Below, in pieces: positions 6,236 to 14,771 of a stretch of 64,000 bases of DNA (the first letter of the stretch is position 1; each line of letters starts with the position of its first letter). The position numbers were made by a program, and so were the translations under genes. The notes below the pieces were generated by a model. It was not told the origin of the DNA, made no database searches, and saw only the letters and a list, made by a program, of their open reading frames with translations. Origin of the DNA: Dysgonamonadaceae bacterium (GTDB lineage: Bacteria; Bacteroidota; Bacteroidia; Bacteroidales; Dysgonomonadaceae); contig JAIRUA010000012.1 of NCBI GenBank assembly GCA_031254645.1, positions 266,839 through 330,838 on the forward strand. Direction: 5' to 3'.

Positions 6236-8110
6236 TTATCTTCCCAGCAACACCAACAATACCGAAATATCATTTGGTGAAACGCCTGGAATACGACTTG
6301 CCTGCGCAATGGTTTCGGGATTGATTTTCGTGAGCTTTTGGCGCGCTTCGGTAGAAAGTGATTGGATATCGTTGTAATTGAATTTATCTTTTATCTGAAT
6401 ATCCTCCAAGCGCTGGATTTTGTCGGCTATTAATTTTTCTCGCTTGATGTATCCTTCGTACTTGATGCGAATGTTGGCTGATTCGATAATTTCCTCTTTT
6501 TGGTTTGTGATATTGCTTAATAGTTCGCGCAATGGGACAATCTCTTTTGCCATTAACTCTAAATCAATGTGTGGACGTGTAAGCAAATCTACAAGTTTCA
6601 CACCGTGCTTCAACGGTGATGTGTCGATGCTTTCGAGATACGGGTTAATGCGGTCGGGCTTTATCGAAAACGAAGAAACAAAATCGATGATGTTTTTCAC
6701 TTCGTTTTCTTTGTCGCGATAAAGTTTCATTCTTTCCGCCGTTACTAATCCGAGATTGTATGATTTTTCAGTCAATCGTTCGTCGGCATTATCCTGACGA
6801 AGAAGAATGCGATATTCGGCGCGAGATGTAAACATTCGATATGGCTCGTCTACACCTTTTGTAATTAAATCGTCAATCAACACGCCGATATACGCTTCGT
6901 CTCTGCGCAACACAAACGGATTTCCGCCGTGGCAATTAATATGTGCGTTTATGCCTGCCATTAATCCTTGTCCGGCGGCTTCTTCGTAACCTGTTGTGCC
7001 GTTTATTTGTCCGGCAAAAAATAGATTTTTTATGCGTTTTGTTTCCAACGTTGCGCTAAGTTGCGTGGGGTCGAAAAAATCGTATTCGATGGCATAGCCG
7101 GGTCGGAAAATATGAATATTCCGAAATGCCGGAATCAATCGCAACGAATCTAATTGCGTCTGCAAAGGTAGAGAAGAGGAAAAGCCGTTGAGATAACATT
7201 CGTTTGTGGTTTCGCCTTCAGGTTCGAGGAAAAGTTGATGGCTTGTTTTGTCGGCAAATGTAACAATTTTTGTTTCGATACTCGGACAATAACGAGGTCC
7301 GATACTTTGAATTTGTCCGTTGAAAAGGGGCGATTCCGACAATCCTTCACGAAGTTTATCGTGTACTTCTTGCGAAGTGTAGGTAATCCACATACTACGC
7401 TGTTTCAATTCACGATGTACGGTGTCAAGATACGAAAATTTGTGAAAATCGTCATCACCTTTTTGTTCTTCCATCAGCGAATAATCGACGCTTCTTCCAT
7501 CAATACGCACAGGTGTTCCGGTTTTCATTCTATCGGTTATGAAACCCATTTCAAGCAACTGCTCAGTTATTCCATACGAAGCTGGCTCCGAAATGCGACC
7601 GCCGCTTATTTGCAAACTGCCGATGTGCATCAATCCGTTCAGAAATGTACCAACGGTAAGCACTACCACTTTTGCTGAAAATGTTACGCCCATACTTGTT
7701 TTTATGCCTATAACCGCGCCGTTTTCAAAAATGAGCTGTGTTACGGTATCTTGCCATATATACAGATTAGGCGTATTTTCGACAACACCGCGCCATATTT
7801 CGCTGAATTTGATACGGTCGCTTTGCACGCGCGGACTCCACATTGCGGGACCTTTCGAGCGATTCAACATTCGGAATTGAATTGCTGTTTTATCGCTAAT
7901 AATGCCCATTTCACCGCCCAATGCATCAATTTCGCGCACGATTTGTCCTTTGGCAATACCACCTACGGCGGGGTTGCAACTCATTTGCGCTATCTTGTCC
8001 ATATCCATTGTAACAAGTAGCGTTTTTGAGCCTAATTTTGCTGCGGCTGTTGTTGCTTCGCACCCCGCGTGTCCTGCACCGATGACAATTATGTCGTACT
8101 TAAAATTCAT
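6236..8110 (-). CDS. mnmG: tRNA uridine-5-carboxymethylaminomethyl modification enzyme MnmG
   Basis: FAD-dependent partner of MnmE that modifies the wobble uridine of certain tRNAs (also called GidA). The 624-residue protein has an N-terminal Rossmann FAD motif (VIGAGHAGCEA, residues 10-20), the conserved PRYCPSIE segment, EEAAGQGLMAGINA near residue 375, and a C-terminal helical domain ending in the ASRIPGVSPNDISVLLVLL type sequence that binds MnmE and tRNA. Full length. A TACCTTTG promoter element lies about 20 bases upstream on the minus strand. A parS-like site lies just beyond its 3' end. Confidence 0.97.
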   Translation of the reverse strand: MNFKYDIIVIGAGHAGCEATTAAAKLGSKTLLVTMDMDKIAQMSCNPAVGGIAKGQIVREIDALGGEMGIISDKTAIQFRMLNRSKGPAMWSPRVQSDRIKFSEIWRGVVENTPNLYIWQDTVTQLIFENGAVIGIKTSMGVTFSAKVVVLTVGTFLNGLMHIGSLQISGGRISEPASYGITEQLLEMGFITDRMKTGTPVRIDGRSVDYSLMEEQKGDDDFHKFSYLDTVHRELKQRSMWITYTSQEVHDKLREGLSESPLFNGQIQSIGPRYCPSIETKIVTFADKTSHQLFLEPEGETTNECYLNGFSSSLPLQTQLDSLRLIPAFRNIHIFRPGYAIEYDFFDPTQLSATLETKRIKNLFFAGQINGTTGYEEAAGQGLMAGINAHINCHGGNPFVLRRDEAYIGVLIDDLITKGVDEPYRMFTSRAEYRILLRQDNADERLTEKSYNLGLVTAERMKLYRDKENEVKNIIDFVSSFSIKPDRINPYLESIDTSPLKHGVKLVDLLTRPHIDLELMAKEIVPLRELLSNITNQKEEIIESANIRIKYEGYIKREKLIADKIQRLEDIQIKDKFNYNDIQSLSTEARQKLTKINPETIAQASRIPGVSPNDISVLLVLLGR

Positions 8111-8129
8111 TTGTAAGTTTAGTGAGATG

Positions 8130-8137
8130 CAAAGGTA
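8130..8137 (-). promoter_or_regulatory. -7 promoter element of mnmG
   Basis: TACCTTTG on the minus strand (TAnnTTTG), 20 bases before the mnmG ATG, in the divergent region shared with the ATPase gene. Confidence 0.55.
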
Positions 8138-8199
8138 GTAAAAATAATGATTGATAGGAATGGTTAATTATGTTCTATTTAATTCCTTTTCGACATTGT

Positions 8200-8229
8200 T
8201 TTGTTTTTGAAATAAATTATGTACTTTTG
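8200..8229 (+). promoter_or_regulatory. Promoter of the ATPase/STAS-like pair
   Basis: TTTG at 8200-8203 and TACTTTTG at 8222-8229 are 18 bases apart, close to the Bacteroidota spacing. Transcription would start a few bases downstream, leaving a leader of roughly 15 bases before ATG 8250. Confidence 0.6.
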
Positions 8230-8249
8230 CTGTAAAAAATGGACAGTAG

Positions 8250-9185
8250 ATGGCTGCAAAAATTCGCAAAAATATTATTCCTAAAAAGATAGCCAAAAGT
8301 AAAACTATCTTCTTTCGAGATTTTGACGGAATAGATAATTTGATTAATTGGATCAATACAAATCGAGTAAATAGTCACGATTATAAAAAACATCTGATAA
8401 AAATTCTGAATATAAATTTTTCGAGAGTGAGGCATCTGAAACCTTATCATATTACGCCACTATCGTGTTTGATACACGAGTACCAGTCTAAAGGGTTTAA
8501 GATAAAAGTTCGACAAGCAACAGATCTAATAAATGGATATCTTAATTCTTTCGATTTTGGTCAATTTTGTGATAAAAAACATCAAAACTGCTTTCTACCA
8601 ACAAAAGATCCCAAAACATTCCCTTTATGGAAAATAGAAGAGAATAAAATAGCCCTTTATCCGAATGAAATTGAAAAATATTTTGAGAGAAATCATTTTA
8701 ATGGGAAAAGCTTATCTTCACTAAGCATCTCATTAGCGGAAATGTTGAATAATGTATTTGATCATTCGGATTCTTTTATACCTGGATACACTTTCACTCA
8801 ATACAACTCACAAACAAAATCAATCATCATTTCAGTTTGTGATTTTGGAATTGGTATTCCAAATAAAGTGAATGGTTATCTGCAATCAAAAAAAGAACAA
8901 CTGCTAAGCAATGCCGATGCGCTTGAAAAGGCTTTTCAAAATAGCTTTTCTACCAAATCAAAACCTCACAATAGAGGATTTGGTTGGGATAATATTTTGT
9001 CAAATGTCAAATCGCTGAATGGCAGAATACTGGTATTGAGTAATAATTGTCTTTATGTAAGTAATCAAAAGGGTATATTTGAAAGAAGCGTGTATTTCCC
9101 CGGTACTCTTGTAGTTATATGGCTAGATACAAGAAATTTACCTGAACAAGAAGAAGAATTAACAGTTGAAATGGATTTATTTTGA
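8250..9185 (+). CDS. GHKL-type ATP-binding protein, partner of a STAS-like protein
   Basis: A 311-residue soluble protein. The C-terminal half has the Bergerat ATP-binding fold of histidine kinases and anti-sigma factors: an N-box (SLAEMLNNVFDHS, about residue 160), a G1 box (CDFGIGIPNKV, about 197) and a G2 box (RGFGWDNI, about 241). No phospho-accepting His domain or membrane segment is seen, so it is not an ordinary sensor kinase. The N-terminal 150 residues match nothing I recognise. The next gene, 24 bases on, is a DUF4325 STAS-like protein. Anti-sigma kinases of the SpoIIAB/RsbW type work with STAS antagonists, so a partner-switching pair is a reasonable inference, but no sigma factor is nearby. 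Confidence 0.7.
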   Translation: MAAKIRKNIIPKKIAKSKTIFFRDFDGIDNLINWINTNRVNSHDYKKHLIKILNINFSRVRHLKPYHITPLSCLIHEYQSKGFKIKVRQATDLINGYLNSFDFGQFCDKKHQNCFLPTKDPKTFPLWKIEENKIALYPNEIEKYFERNHFNGKSLSSLSISLAEMLNNVFDHSDSFIPGYTFTQYNSQTKSIIISVCDFGIGIPNKVNGYLQSKKEQLLSNADALEKAFQNSFSTKSKPHNRGFGWDNILSNVKSLNGRILVLSNNCLYVSNQKGIFERSVYFPGTLVVIWLDTRNLPEQEEELTVEMDLF

Positions 9186-9196
9186 ACAATAATTCA

Positions 9197-9204
9197 TATC
9201 TTTG
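9197..9204 (+). promoter_or_regulatory. Possible internal -7 element before the STAS-like gene
   Basis: TATCTTTG matches TAnnTTTG only five bases before the ATG. Transcription from it would start at or near the start codon, giving a leaderless mRNA. A TTTG at 9181-9184 is too close to be the normal -33 box. Confidence 0.3.
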
Positions 9205-9208
9205 CACA

Positions 9209-9505
9209 ATGAAGAATCAGACAATAATAGTAAAAAATATTTGCAAGGGAACATTTACAAATGCTGATGGAGTTGCTTTATATTGTGCAATTGTCAGAAT
9301 ATTAGATGCTTCTGGTGTTGTTGTTTTGTCTTTCAATGAAATTGATGCTGTTTCAAGCTCTTTTTTGAATTCATCTATCGGCAATATTATTGATGAGAGA
9401 GGGATAGACACGCTAAGAAATCAAATAAAGATCACACATTATACTCCCACATTAGCTGCGGTAGTTAAAAAATATATCGCAAGTTATTCTCTTTTAGTCG
9501 TTTAA
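9209..9505 (+). CDS. DUF4325 STAS-like protein
   Basis: A 98-residue protein with the DUF4325 (STAS-like) pattern: a beta strand followed by VVLSFNEIDAVSSSFLNSSIGNII, matching the D/E-x-(V/I)-x-SSSF-x-N signature. In STAS proteins a Ser at this turn can be phosphorylated by a partner kinase; here SSSF offers candidates. I chose ATG 9209 over an upstream TTG at 9182, which overlaps the preceding stop. It is paired with the GHKL ATPase gene and likely acts with it. Such pairs occur in many bacterial genomes but I know of no settled function. Confidence 0.7.
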   Translation: MKNQTIIVKNICKGTFTNADGVALYCAIVRILDASGVVVLSFNEIDAVSSSFLNSSIGNIIDERGIDTLRNQIKITHYTPTLAAVVKKYIASYSLLVV

Positions 9506-9550
9506 TTTGTAGTTTTTGTTGTTTTTTTGATGCTAAATCCGGCAGAATTT

Positions 9551-10357
9551 CTACTTCAAGTTCCCTCCTTTCTCCCAATTTTTTATTCCCGTTACATAAA
9601 AACACGATGTAACGAAGAAGTTCCGAAGATATTTTATTCGTGATAAAGCGTATAATCTTCGAGGTTTTAGTCCGAATTTTTGTTTGTAATGCGGATTTAT
9701 CAGCCATAAACGCTTATTAATCAACATGTATTCGTTTTTCTTCAATAGTTTCTCAAACTTTTCTATTGAGATACCGCATCTTTTTATCTCAATCAATTCA
9801 TTAATACAAGATTCCGGCTCATTGAAAGCTGACAAAATATACCAATAAACCGATTCAGGGAAAAGGTGTATGAACGGAAGTTTTGAGCAAATTTTACTAT
9901 GACAAATTTGTTGATGTCCGCCGAACGGCATTTGCCAAGCGGGAAATGCCCAAAAAATAATGCCGTCGCGAGCTAAAAATTGTTTGATGTGATTAAAAAA
10001 TCTGTCTTTCTGTTCGATATGTTCAATGACATCGTGCACTAAAATGATATCATATTTATCCATTTCATTGACACATTCCATTTTAAGAAAATCTATTGCG
10101 CTAAATTCTGCACCGACGTTTAATGATTCAAAAAAACGGTTTGCTTGTTCGATTCTTTCCGTAGATAAATCAATACCCGTTACCTTGCATCCCATTTCTG
10201 CAAACGGTAATAAGTTTCCTCCTTCGCCACATCCGATTTCCAATACTTTCTTGTTACTGACCGGTGTGAAATTACTCAAATAATCAATGTAATATTCTCT
10301 TGAAGTGTTTGCTGATTCAGTAAAATATTGCTGTCTGTTTTTATGTCTCTTTTGCAT
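9551..10357 (-). CDS. Class I SAM-dependent methyltransferase
   Basis: A 268-residue cytoplasmic enzyme with a Rossmann-like SAM-binding domain: motif I VLEIGCGEGGNLLPFAE (about residues 40-56), the acidic motif VTGIDLS that contacts the ribose, and motif IV DIILVHDVIEHI. The pattern fits the Methyltransf_11/23 superfamily, often acting on small molecules or sugars. The region after FPAWQMPFGGHQQI differs from UbiE and COQ5 and may hold the substrate. It follows the EEP gene by 2 bases, so the two are probably co-transcribed. The substrate is unknown. Confidence 0.8.
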   Translation of the reverse strand: MQKRHKNRQQYFTESANTSREYYIDYLSNFTPVSNKKVLEIGCGEGGNLLPFAEMGCKVTGIDLSTERIEQANRFFESLNVGAEFSAIDFLKMECVNEMDKYDIILVHDVIEHIEQKDRFFNHIKQFLARDGIIFWAFPAWQMPFGGHQQICHSKICSKLPFIHLFPESVYWYILSAFNEPESCINELIEIKRCGISIEKFEKLLKKNEYMLINKRLWLINPHYKQKFGLKPRRLYALSRIKYLRNFFVTSCFYVTGIKNWEKGGNLK

Positions 10358-10359
10358 TT

Positions 10360-11310
10360 TTATTTTAATTTCATCTTCAGAAACACCGGTAAATGGTCGC
10401 TATATCCACCTATATATCTCCTGTGATACGTCCTATTAGGCTGCACCGTGCCATTCTGACCGAAATATAACAGGTAATGCGGATTGAAAATATCAGCGTG
10501 AGCGGCTGTACATTCAATTTTTGGATTGTTAAGCAAATCTCCGGAAACGATAATTTGGTCGAATAATAACCAACCATAGTAGTAAATTGTGCCGAGCCCT
10601 TTGTCGATTTTCGGATACAAAAGATTGTAGAGTTTATCCGGTTGTGGATTATTGAATAATTTTTGAGCATTGAGCACTTCGGCAATGCTTTTATTGTTGG
10701 GAGTATCGTTGAAATCGCCCAAAATGGCAATATTCGATTGTTCGTTTTCGCACAATATCTTGTCGATATTTTCTTTAAGTATGTTTGTTGCGAAGCATCT
10801 GCGTGGTTCGGTTTCTTCGGTTCCTTCATTGCGAGAAGGAAAATGTATGAAAAACAGATGTAATATTTCCTCGTTTTTCATTGCGCCTTTAACGTAAAGA
10901 ATATCGCGCGTTCGTTCTTTGATGCCGGGCAAATGAACAGAAATAGGCGTTGATTCTTGCACTGTAAACGATTTTTTGTTGTATATCATTGCCACGTCAA
11001 TGCCGCGCTGGTCGGGACTGTTGTAGTGTACAAAACTGTAATCGGGCATTCCGTTTTCACGCATCTTGTTCACAAGCGACATTAGTACGGTATCGTTTTC
11101 CACCTCTGCCAGACCAATAATGTCGGGAAAATCCGGTTTTACAATGTTGTGAATTACTTGCGTTAGTTTTGTGACTTTTTCATTATAACGTTTTTTCGTC
11201 CAATGATAATGTCCTGTTGGAGTGAAATCATCGTTCGTTGTTTTTGGGTCGCCCGCCGTGTCGTAGAGATTTTCGACGTTGTACCACATTAGAGAGAAGT
11301 TATTTGACAT
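10360..11310 (-). CDS. Endonuclease/exonuclease/phosphatase family protein
   Basis: A 316-residue protein of the EEP (DNase I-like) fold. Visible active-site motifs are MWYNVENLYD (Asn of the first strand), IGLAEVEND (metal-binding Glu), AILGDFNDTPNN (Asp and Asn) and YSDHLPVF (Asp-His) near the C-terminus. No signal peptide is evident, although related Bacteroidales proteins are often secreted. Members hydrolyse phosphodiesters of DNA, RNA or lipids; which one applies here is unclear. It ends 2 bases before the methyltransferase gene and starts 13 bases after the DUF4476 protein gene, which suggests a three-gene transcript. Confidence 0.85.
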   Translation of the reverse strand: MSNNFSLMWYNVENLYDTAGDPKTTNDDFTPTGHYHWTKKRYNEKVTKLTQVIHNIVKPDFPDIIGLAEVENDTVLMSLVNKMRENGMPDYSFVHYNSPDQRGIDVAMIYNKKSFTVQESTPISVHLPGIKERTRDILYVKGAMKNEEILHLFFIHFPSRNEGTEETEPRRCFATNILKENIDKILCENEQSNIAILGDFNDTPNNKSIAEVLNAQKLFNNPQPDKLYNLLYPKIDKGLGTIYYYGWLLFDQIIVSGDLLNNPKIECTAAHADIFNPHYLLYFGQNGTVQPNRTYHRRYIGGYSDHLPVFLKMKLK

Positions 11311-11323
11311 AAGCGTATTGTGA

Positions 11324-12340
11324 TTATCGACTTTCTCTTATCAAATTGAGAAAAGAGTTTCTGCCGCTATTGAATGTAAATACATCAGCTTGCAAGTATA
11401 AATTTTCAGGGTCAAGCGTGCGTGAAATGAGCTGTCGGGCGCACTGCAACCGATTGTCGTCGGAAGTAAACAGTGCCAAAATCTGCCTCAATTGACTGGC
11501 GGTGTAAAAATGAAAAACTGCCGAAACGCCAATTACATTTAGTTTATCTCGGTCGAACGGGTGTTGCCTTAGTTCAGATATCATTCTGTTCAAATCGTCA
11601 TTGTTGATAGGACGTATTGCGGGAGAAGAAGGGCGATGGCTGCCCGCATCTCTTATCAAATCAAGAAAAGAGTTTCTGCCGCTATTGAATGTAAATACAT
11701 TGGCTTGCAAGTATAAATTTTCAGGGTCGAGCACTTGTGGAATGAGCAATCGAGCACACTGTAGCCGATTGTCGTCAGAGGTAAACAATGCTAAAATTTG
11801 CCTTAATTGGTTGGCGGTGTAAAAATGAAAAACCGCCGAAACATCAATTACATTCAGTTTATCTCTATCGAATGGGTGTCGTCTTAGTTCGGACAACATT
11901 CTGTTCAAATCGTCATCGCTAATAGGACGTACTGTTGTGGGAGGCGGGCGATGACTTCCACTGCCTTGTTCGGCAATGCAGAGCATCGTACTGTTAGGGT
12001 CGGGAGAGAAGGTTACAGACGTGCGATTATTTGCCGAAATACTGATAACGGTGCGTTGTCCCGACTGTATCCATATCGACTGTTCGAAAATATTGGCGCC
12101 GTGTCTGCCGCCTCGCGCACCGGAAATTCTTATCCGGTATTCGCCCGGCATCAGGTTGGAGAGTAAAACGCTGCCCGATATGTTTTCGCGGAAAGAGAAT
12201 AAGCCATTCACCTCAATTTGTAACGCTTCAGGACGTTCCGAAGCTATCTGAATACTACCACTTGACACGGCTCTTTGTGCGTGTATTCCCGATGTGGCGA
12301 GTAATGATACGATGAATAAGAGGAGGATTTTTGTTTTCAT
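11324..12340 (-). CDS. Secreted protein with two DUF4476 domains
   Basis: A 338-residue exported protein: residues 1-21 are a signal peptide ending in HAQ. Residues about 25-125 form a beta-rich region. Two DUF4476 copies follow (about 130-230 and 232-338), each containing DDLNRM-SELR-HPFDRDKLNVI, VSAVFHFYTA-QLRQILALF and PENLYLQA-VFTFNSGRNSF. The copies are nearly identical in residue and base sequence, indicating a recent tandem duplication. DUF4476 proteins are common secreted proteins of Bacteroidota with no assigned function. It is upstream of the EEP and methyltransferase genes on the same strand. Confidence 0.8.
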   Translation of the reverse strand: MKTKILLLFIVSLLATSGIHAQRAVSSGSIQIASERPEALQIEVNGLFSFRENISGSVLLSNLMPGEYRIRISGARGGRHGANIFEQSIWIQSGQRTVISISANNRTSVTFSPDPNSTMLCIAEQGSGSHRPPPTTVRPISDDDLNRMLSELRRHPFDRDKLNVIDVSAVFHFYTANQLRQILALFTSDDNRLQCARLLIPQVLDPENLYLQANVFTFNSGRNSFLDLIRDAGSHRPSSPAIRPINNDDLNRMISELRQHPFDRDKLNVIGVSAVFHFYTASQLRQILALFTSDDNRLQCARQLISRTLDPENLYLQADVFTFNSGRNSFLNLIRESR

Positions 12341-12415
12341 ACGATTGTTTTTTGTATAATGAAACTTACAATTTCGTTGCCCCTGTTCCCTTGACTAACT
12401 CGACTATATTTTGGT

Positions 12416-12835
12416 TTAAAAAATTATCAATAATTTAAGCGCGTTATTTTCCGCCTCACGCATTTTTTTCGCCTCTTTTTCCGACTTATCCGCTATTCCG
12501 CACAAATGCAAAACGCCGTGAATGATAACACGATACAGCTCTTCGCCGTATTCCGTGCCAAATTTTTCGGAATTGGAACGAACGGTATCGAGACTGATAA
12601 AGATATCGCCCGAAATGACATCGTTTTCCGAATAATCGAACGTGATAATATCCGTATAATAATCGTGTGCAAGATATTGGTTGTTTACTTCGAGAATTTT
12701 CTCGTCATCGCAAAAAATATAGTTTACATCGCCCACTTTTTTTCCGTATGTTAAGACGACGGACTTTATCCAATTCTTTGTATCACTGCGCTTTATTTTT
12801 GGAAAAGCGATGTTTTCCGATTGAAATGTAATCAT
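12416..12835 (-). CDS. ybeY: Endoribonuclease YbeY (rRNA maturation)
   Basis: A 139-residue zinc-dependent RNase needed for 16S rRNA 3'-end maturation and ribosome quality control. The metal motif reads IHGVLHLCGIADKS: the first two histidines of HGxLHLxGxDH are kept, while the third position is Lys. As far as I recall, Bacteroidales YbeY proteins commonly have CG-x-x-DK here. The upstream YLAHDYYTDIITFDYSE matches the conserved LN-x-x-YR-x-x-D-x-x-TDVLSF strand region. Length is normal. It lies 30 bases downstream of spmAB on the same strand. Confidence 0.9.
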   Translation of the reverse strand: MITFQSENIAFPKIKRSDTKNWIKSVVLTYGKKVGDVNYIFCDDEKILEVNNQYLAHDYYTDIITFDYSENDVISGDIFISLDTVRSNSEKFGTEYGEELYRVIIHGVLHLCGIADKSEKEAKKMREAENNALKLLIIF

Positions 12836-12865
12836 TGCTTTTAAACTTTAAATCTTTAAACCCCT

Positions 12866-14122
12866 TCAACCAAAAAACATATAGCACACAAACACCGCGG
12901 CTATCACACTCGCTAAATCCGCCAAAAGCGCATAAGGAATGGTGTAACGCGAATTTTTGATATTCACCGCACCGAAATAAACCGCTACGATGTAAAAAGT
13001 TGTGTCGGTTGCACCTTGTAAAATCGACGATAGTCTGCCCGCAAACGAATCAGCACCAAATGTTTGCATTGCATCAATCATCATTCCGCGTGCGCCGCTT
13101 CCGCTCAACGGTTTCATCAGAGCGGTGGGCATTCCGTCTACCCAGCGGGTATCGACACCGATGGTTGCCACGATGGCTCGCAATCCGTCCATCAGAAAAT
13201 CCATCGCGCCCGATGCCCGAAACACGCCGATGCCGACCAAAAGCGCAATCAAATAAGGAATAATTCGTATTGCTACCTGAAAACCTTCTTTCGCACCGTC
13301 AATAAAAGCATCGAAAACATTTATTTTTCGCATCATTCCTTTTGCGATGAAAAGGACGATAATGGAAAAAAGAATGATATTTGCAGCCACTGCCGACACA
13401 ATAGAAACTTGTTCTTGCGGCATTGATTGAAAAAGCAAAACCGTACCGACAATAATCGCCGAAAGCGTTCCAAAAAATCCTAAAATCGCACGATTGAAAA
13501 AATTAATTCGTTGTTTAATGCATACTGCAAGGACACCCACAAGCGTGGAGCTAAACGTGGCAATCATTATCGGAATAAAAATATCCGAAGGATTTGCTGC
13601 ACCCATTTGTGCACGATATACCATAATGGTAACGGGAATGAGTGTAAGCCCCGATGCGTTGATTATCAAAAACATAATCATCGAATCGGAAGCCATATCC
13701 TTCTTTTTGTTTAATTCTTGTAGTTCATTCATCGCTTTCAAGCCGAAAGGTGTGGCGGCGTTGTCCAATCCGAGAATATTTGCCGAAATGTTCATCAATA
13801 TTGATGCCGATGCGGGATGTCCTTTCGGAATGTCGGGGAAAAGTTTGGAAAACAGTGGCGCAGCGGCTCGCGAAAAAACTTCTACCATTCCACCGCGTTC
13901 ACCGATTTTCATAATACCGAGCCAGAGCGACAACACGCCGGTTAATCCCAGTGAGATTTCAAATCCTGTTCTCGCAGTAACGAATGTAGAATTCATTATA
14001 TTGACAAAAATTTCGGTATCGCCCAGAAAAACGAATTTGATGAGGGCAACAACGAAAGCAATGATGAAGAATGCTATCCAAACGTAATTGAGTACCATAT
14101 TTTTAATTTTATCTTTCTCCAA
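12866..14122 (-). CDS. SpmA-SpmB fusion nucleoside-recognition (Gate) membrane protein
   Basis: A 418-residue polytopic inner-membrane protein. Both halves carry the nucleoside-recognition (Gate) domain: the first includes GLTGVLSLWLGIMKIGERGG and NILGLDNAATPFGLKAM (SpmA-like), the second GFQVAIRIIPYLIALLVGIG and GARGMMIDAMQTFGADSFAG (SpmB-like). In Bacillus, SpmA and SpmB are separate and act in spore-core dehydration; non-sporulating Bacteroidota keep a fused version of unknown function, perhaps a transporter. Its start overlaps the end of yggS by 14 bases, so it is co-transcribed with yggS and the DUF4494 gene. Confidence 0.9.
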   Translation of the reverse strand: MEKDKIKNMVLNYVWIAFFIIAFVVALIKFVFLGDTEIFVNIMNSTFVTARTGFEISLGLTGVLSLWLGIMKIGERGGMVEVFSRAAAPLFSKLFPDIPKGHPASASILMNISANILGLDNAATPFGLKAMNELQELNKKKDMASDSMIMFLIINASGLTLIPVTIMVYRAQMGAANPSDIFIPIMIATFSSTLVGVLAVCIKQRINFFNRAILGFFGTLSAIIVGTVLLFQSMPQEQVSIVSAVAANIILFSIIVLFIAKGMMRKINVFDAFIDGAKEGFQVAIRIIPYLIALLVGIGVFRASGAMDFLMDGLRAIVATIGVDTRWVDGMPTALMKPLSGSGARGMMIDAMQTFGADSFAGRLSSILQGATDTTFYIVAVYFGAVNIKNSRYTIPYALLADLASVIAAVFVCYMFFG

Positions 14123-14771
14123 AAATTAACGTACCCACCCGAATCATCGTACTACCTTCTTCGATAGCAATTGGATAATCGTCCGACATTCCCATCGAAA
14201 TTTCTTTGAATGACAAATCGTTGGCAAAATATTTCGCCTTGATTTCATCAAAAAACGATTTCAACAAACGAAATTCTTCTCTGATTTTCCTCTTTTCATC
14301 GGTAAAAGTCGCCATTCCCATTACGCCCACAATTTGCACGTGCTTACAATCGCGCCACGTGCCTTCTGCAAGAAACTCACGACATTCATCGGGTGAAAAC
14401 CCTGATTTGGTTTCTTCTTCCGCGATGTGAATTTGCAATAAACAGGGAATTTTGCGATTATTCGCCGCCGCTTGCCTTTCGATCTCGAGCATCAACCGTT
14501 CATTTTCCAAACTGTGAACGAGCGAAACGAAAGGCGCAATTTGTTTCACTTTGTTGCGTTGCAAACTGCCGACAAAATGCCATTCGATATCGTTTGGCAA
14601 TTCCGCTTGCTTCGCAACAACTTCTTGTACACGACTTTCGCCGAAAACACGCTGCCCCGCATTGTAGGCTTCCATTACTGTTTCTGCCGTATGAAATTTG
14701 GAAACAGCAATGATTTTTACCTCATCGGGCACGCTCTCACGCAGTGCATTGATACGTGCTTTCAGGCTCAT
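14109..14771 (-). CDS. yggS: YggS-family pyridoxal-phosphate homeostasis protein
   Basis: A 220-residue single-domain PLP-binding TIM-barrel protein (YggS/PLPBP family) that buffers free PLP and affects amino-acid pools; no enzymatic activity is known. The PLP lysine is in IIAVSKFHTAE near residue 25. Other family signatures are FGESRVQE, EWHFVGSLQRNKV and, near the end, EISMGMSDDYPIAIEEGSTMIRVGT, which binds the PLP phosphate. It overlaps the DUF4494 gene by 4 bases at its start and spmAB at its end. Confidence 0.95.
   Translation of the reverse strand: MSLKARINALRESVPDEVKIIAVSKFHTAETVMEAYNAGQRVFGESRVQEVVAKQAELPNDIEWHFVGSLQRNKVKQIAPFVSLVHSLENERLMLEIERQAAANNRKIPCLLQIHIAEEETKSGFSPDECREFLAEGTWRDCKHVQIVGVMGMATFTDEKRKIREEFRLLKSFFDEIKAKYFANDLSFKEISMGMSDDYPIAIEEGSTMIRVGTLIFGER

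Noticed and set aside
13494..14087. 197-residue open frame on the plus strand opposite spmAB
   Set aside because: It lies wholly inside the fused SpmAB gene on the other strand, is not preceded by a promoter and resembles no family. It is a shadow of the biased codons of a membrane protein.
12866..14122. Evidence for sporulation from an SpmA/SpmB protein
   Set aside because: Fused SpmAB proteins are widespread in non-sporulating Bacteroidota and nothing else here relates to spores.
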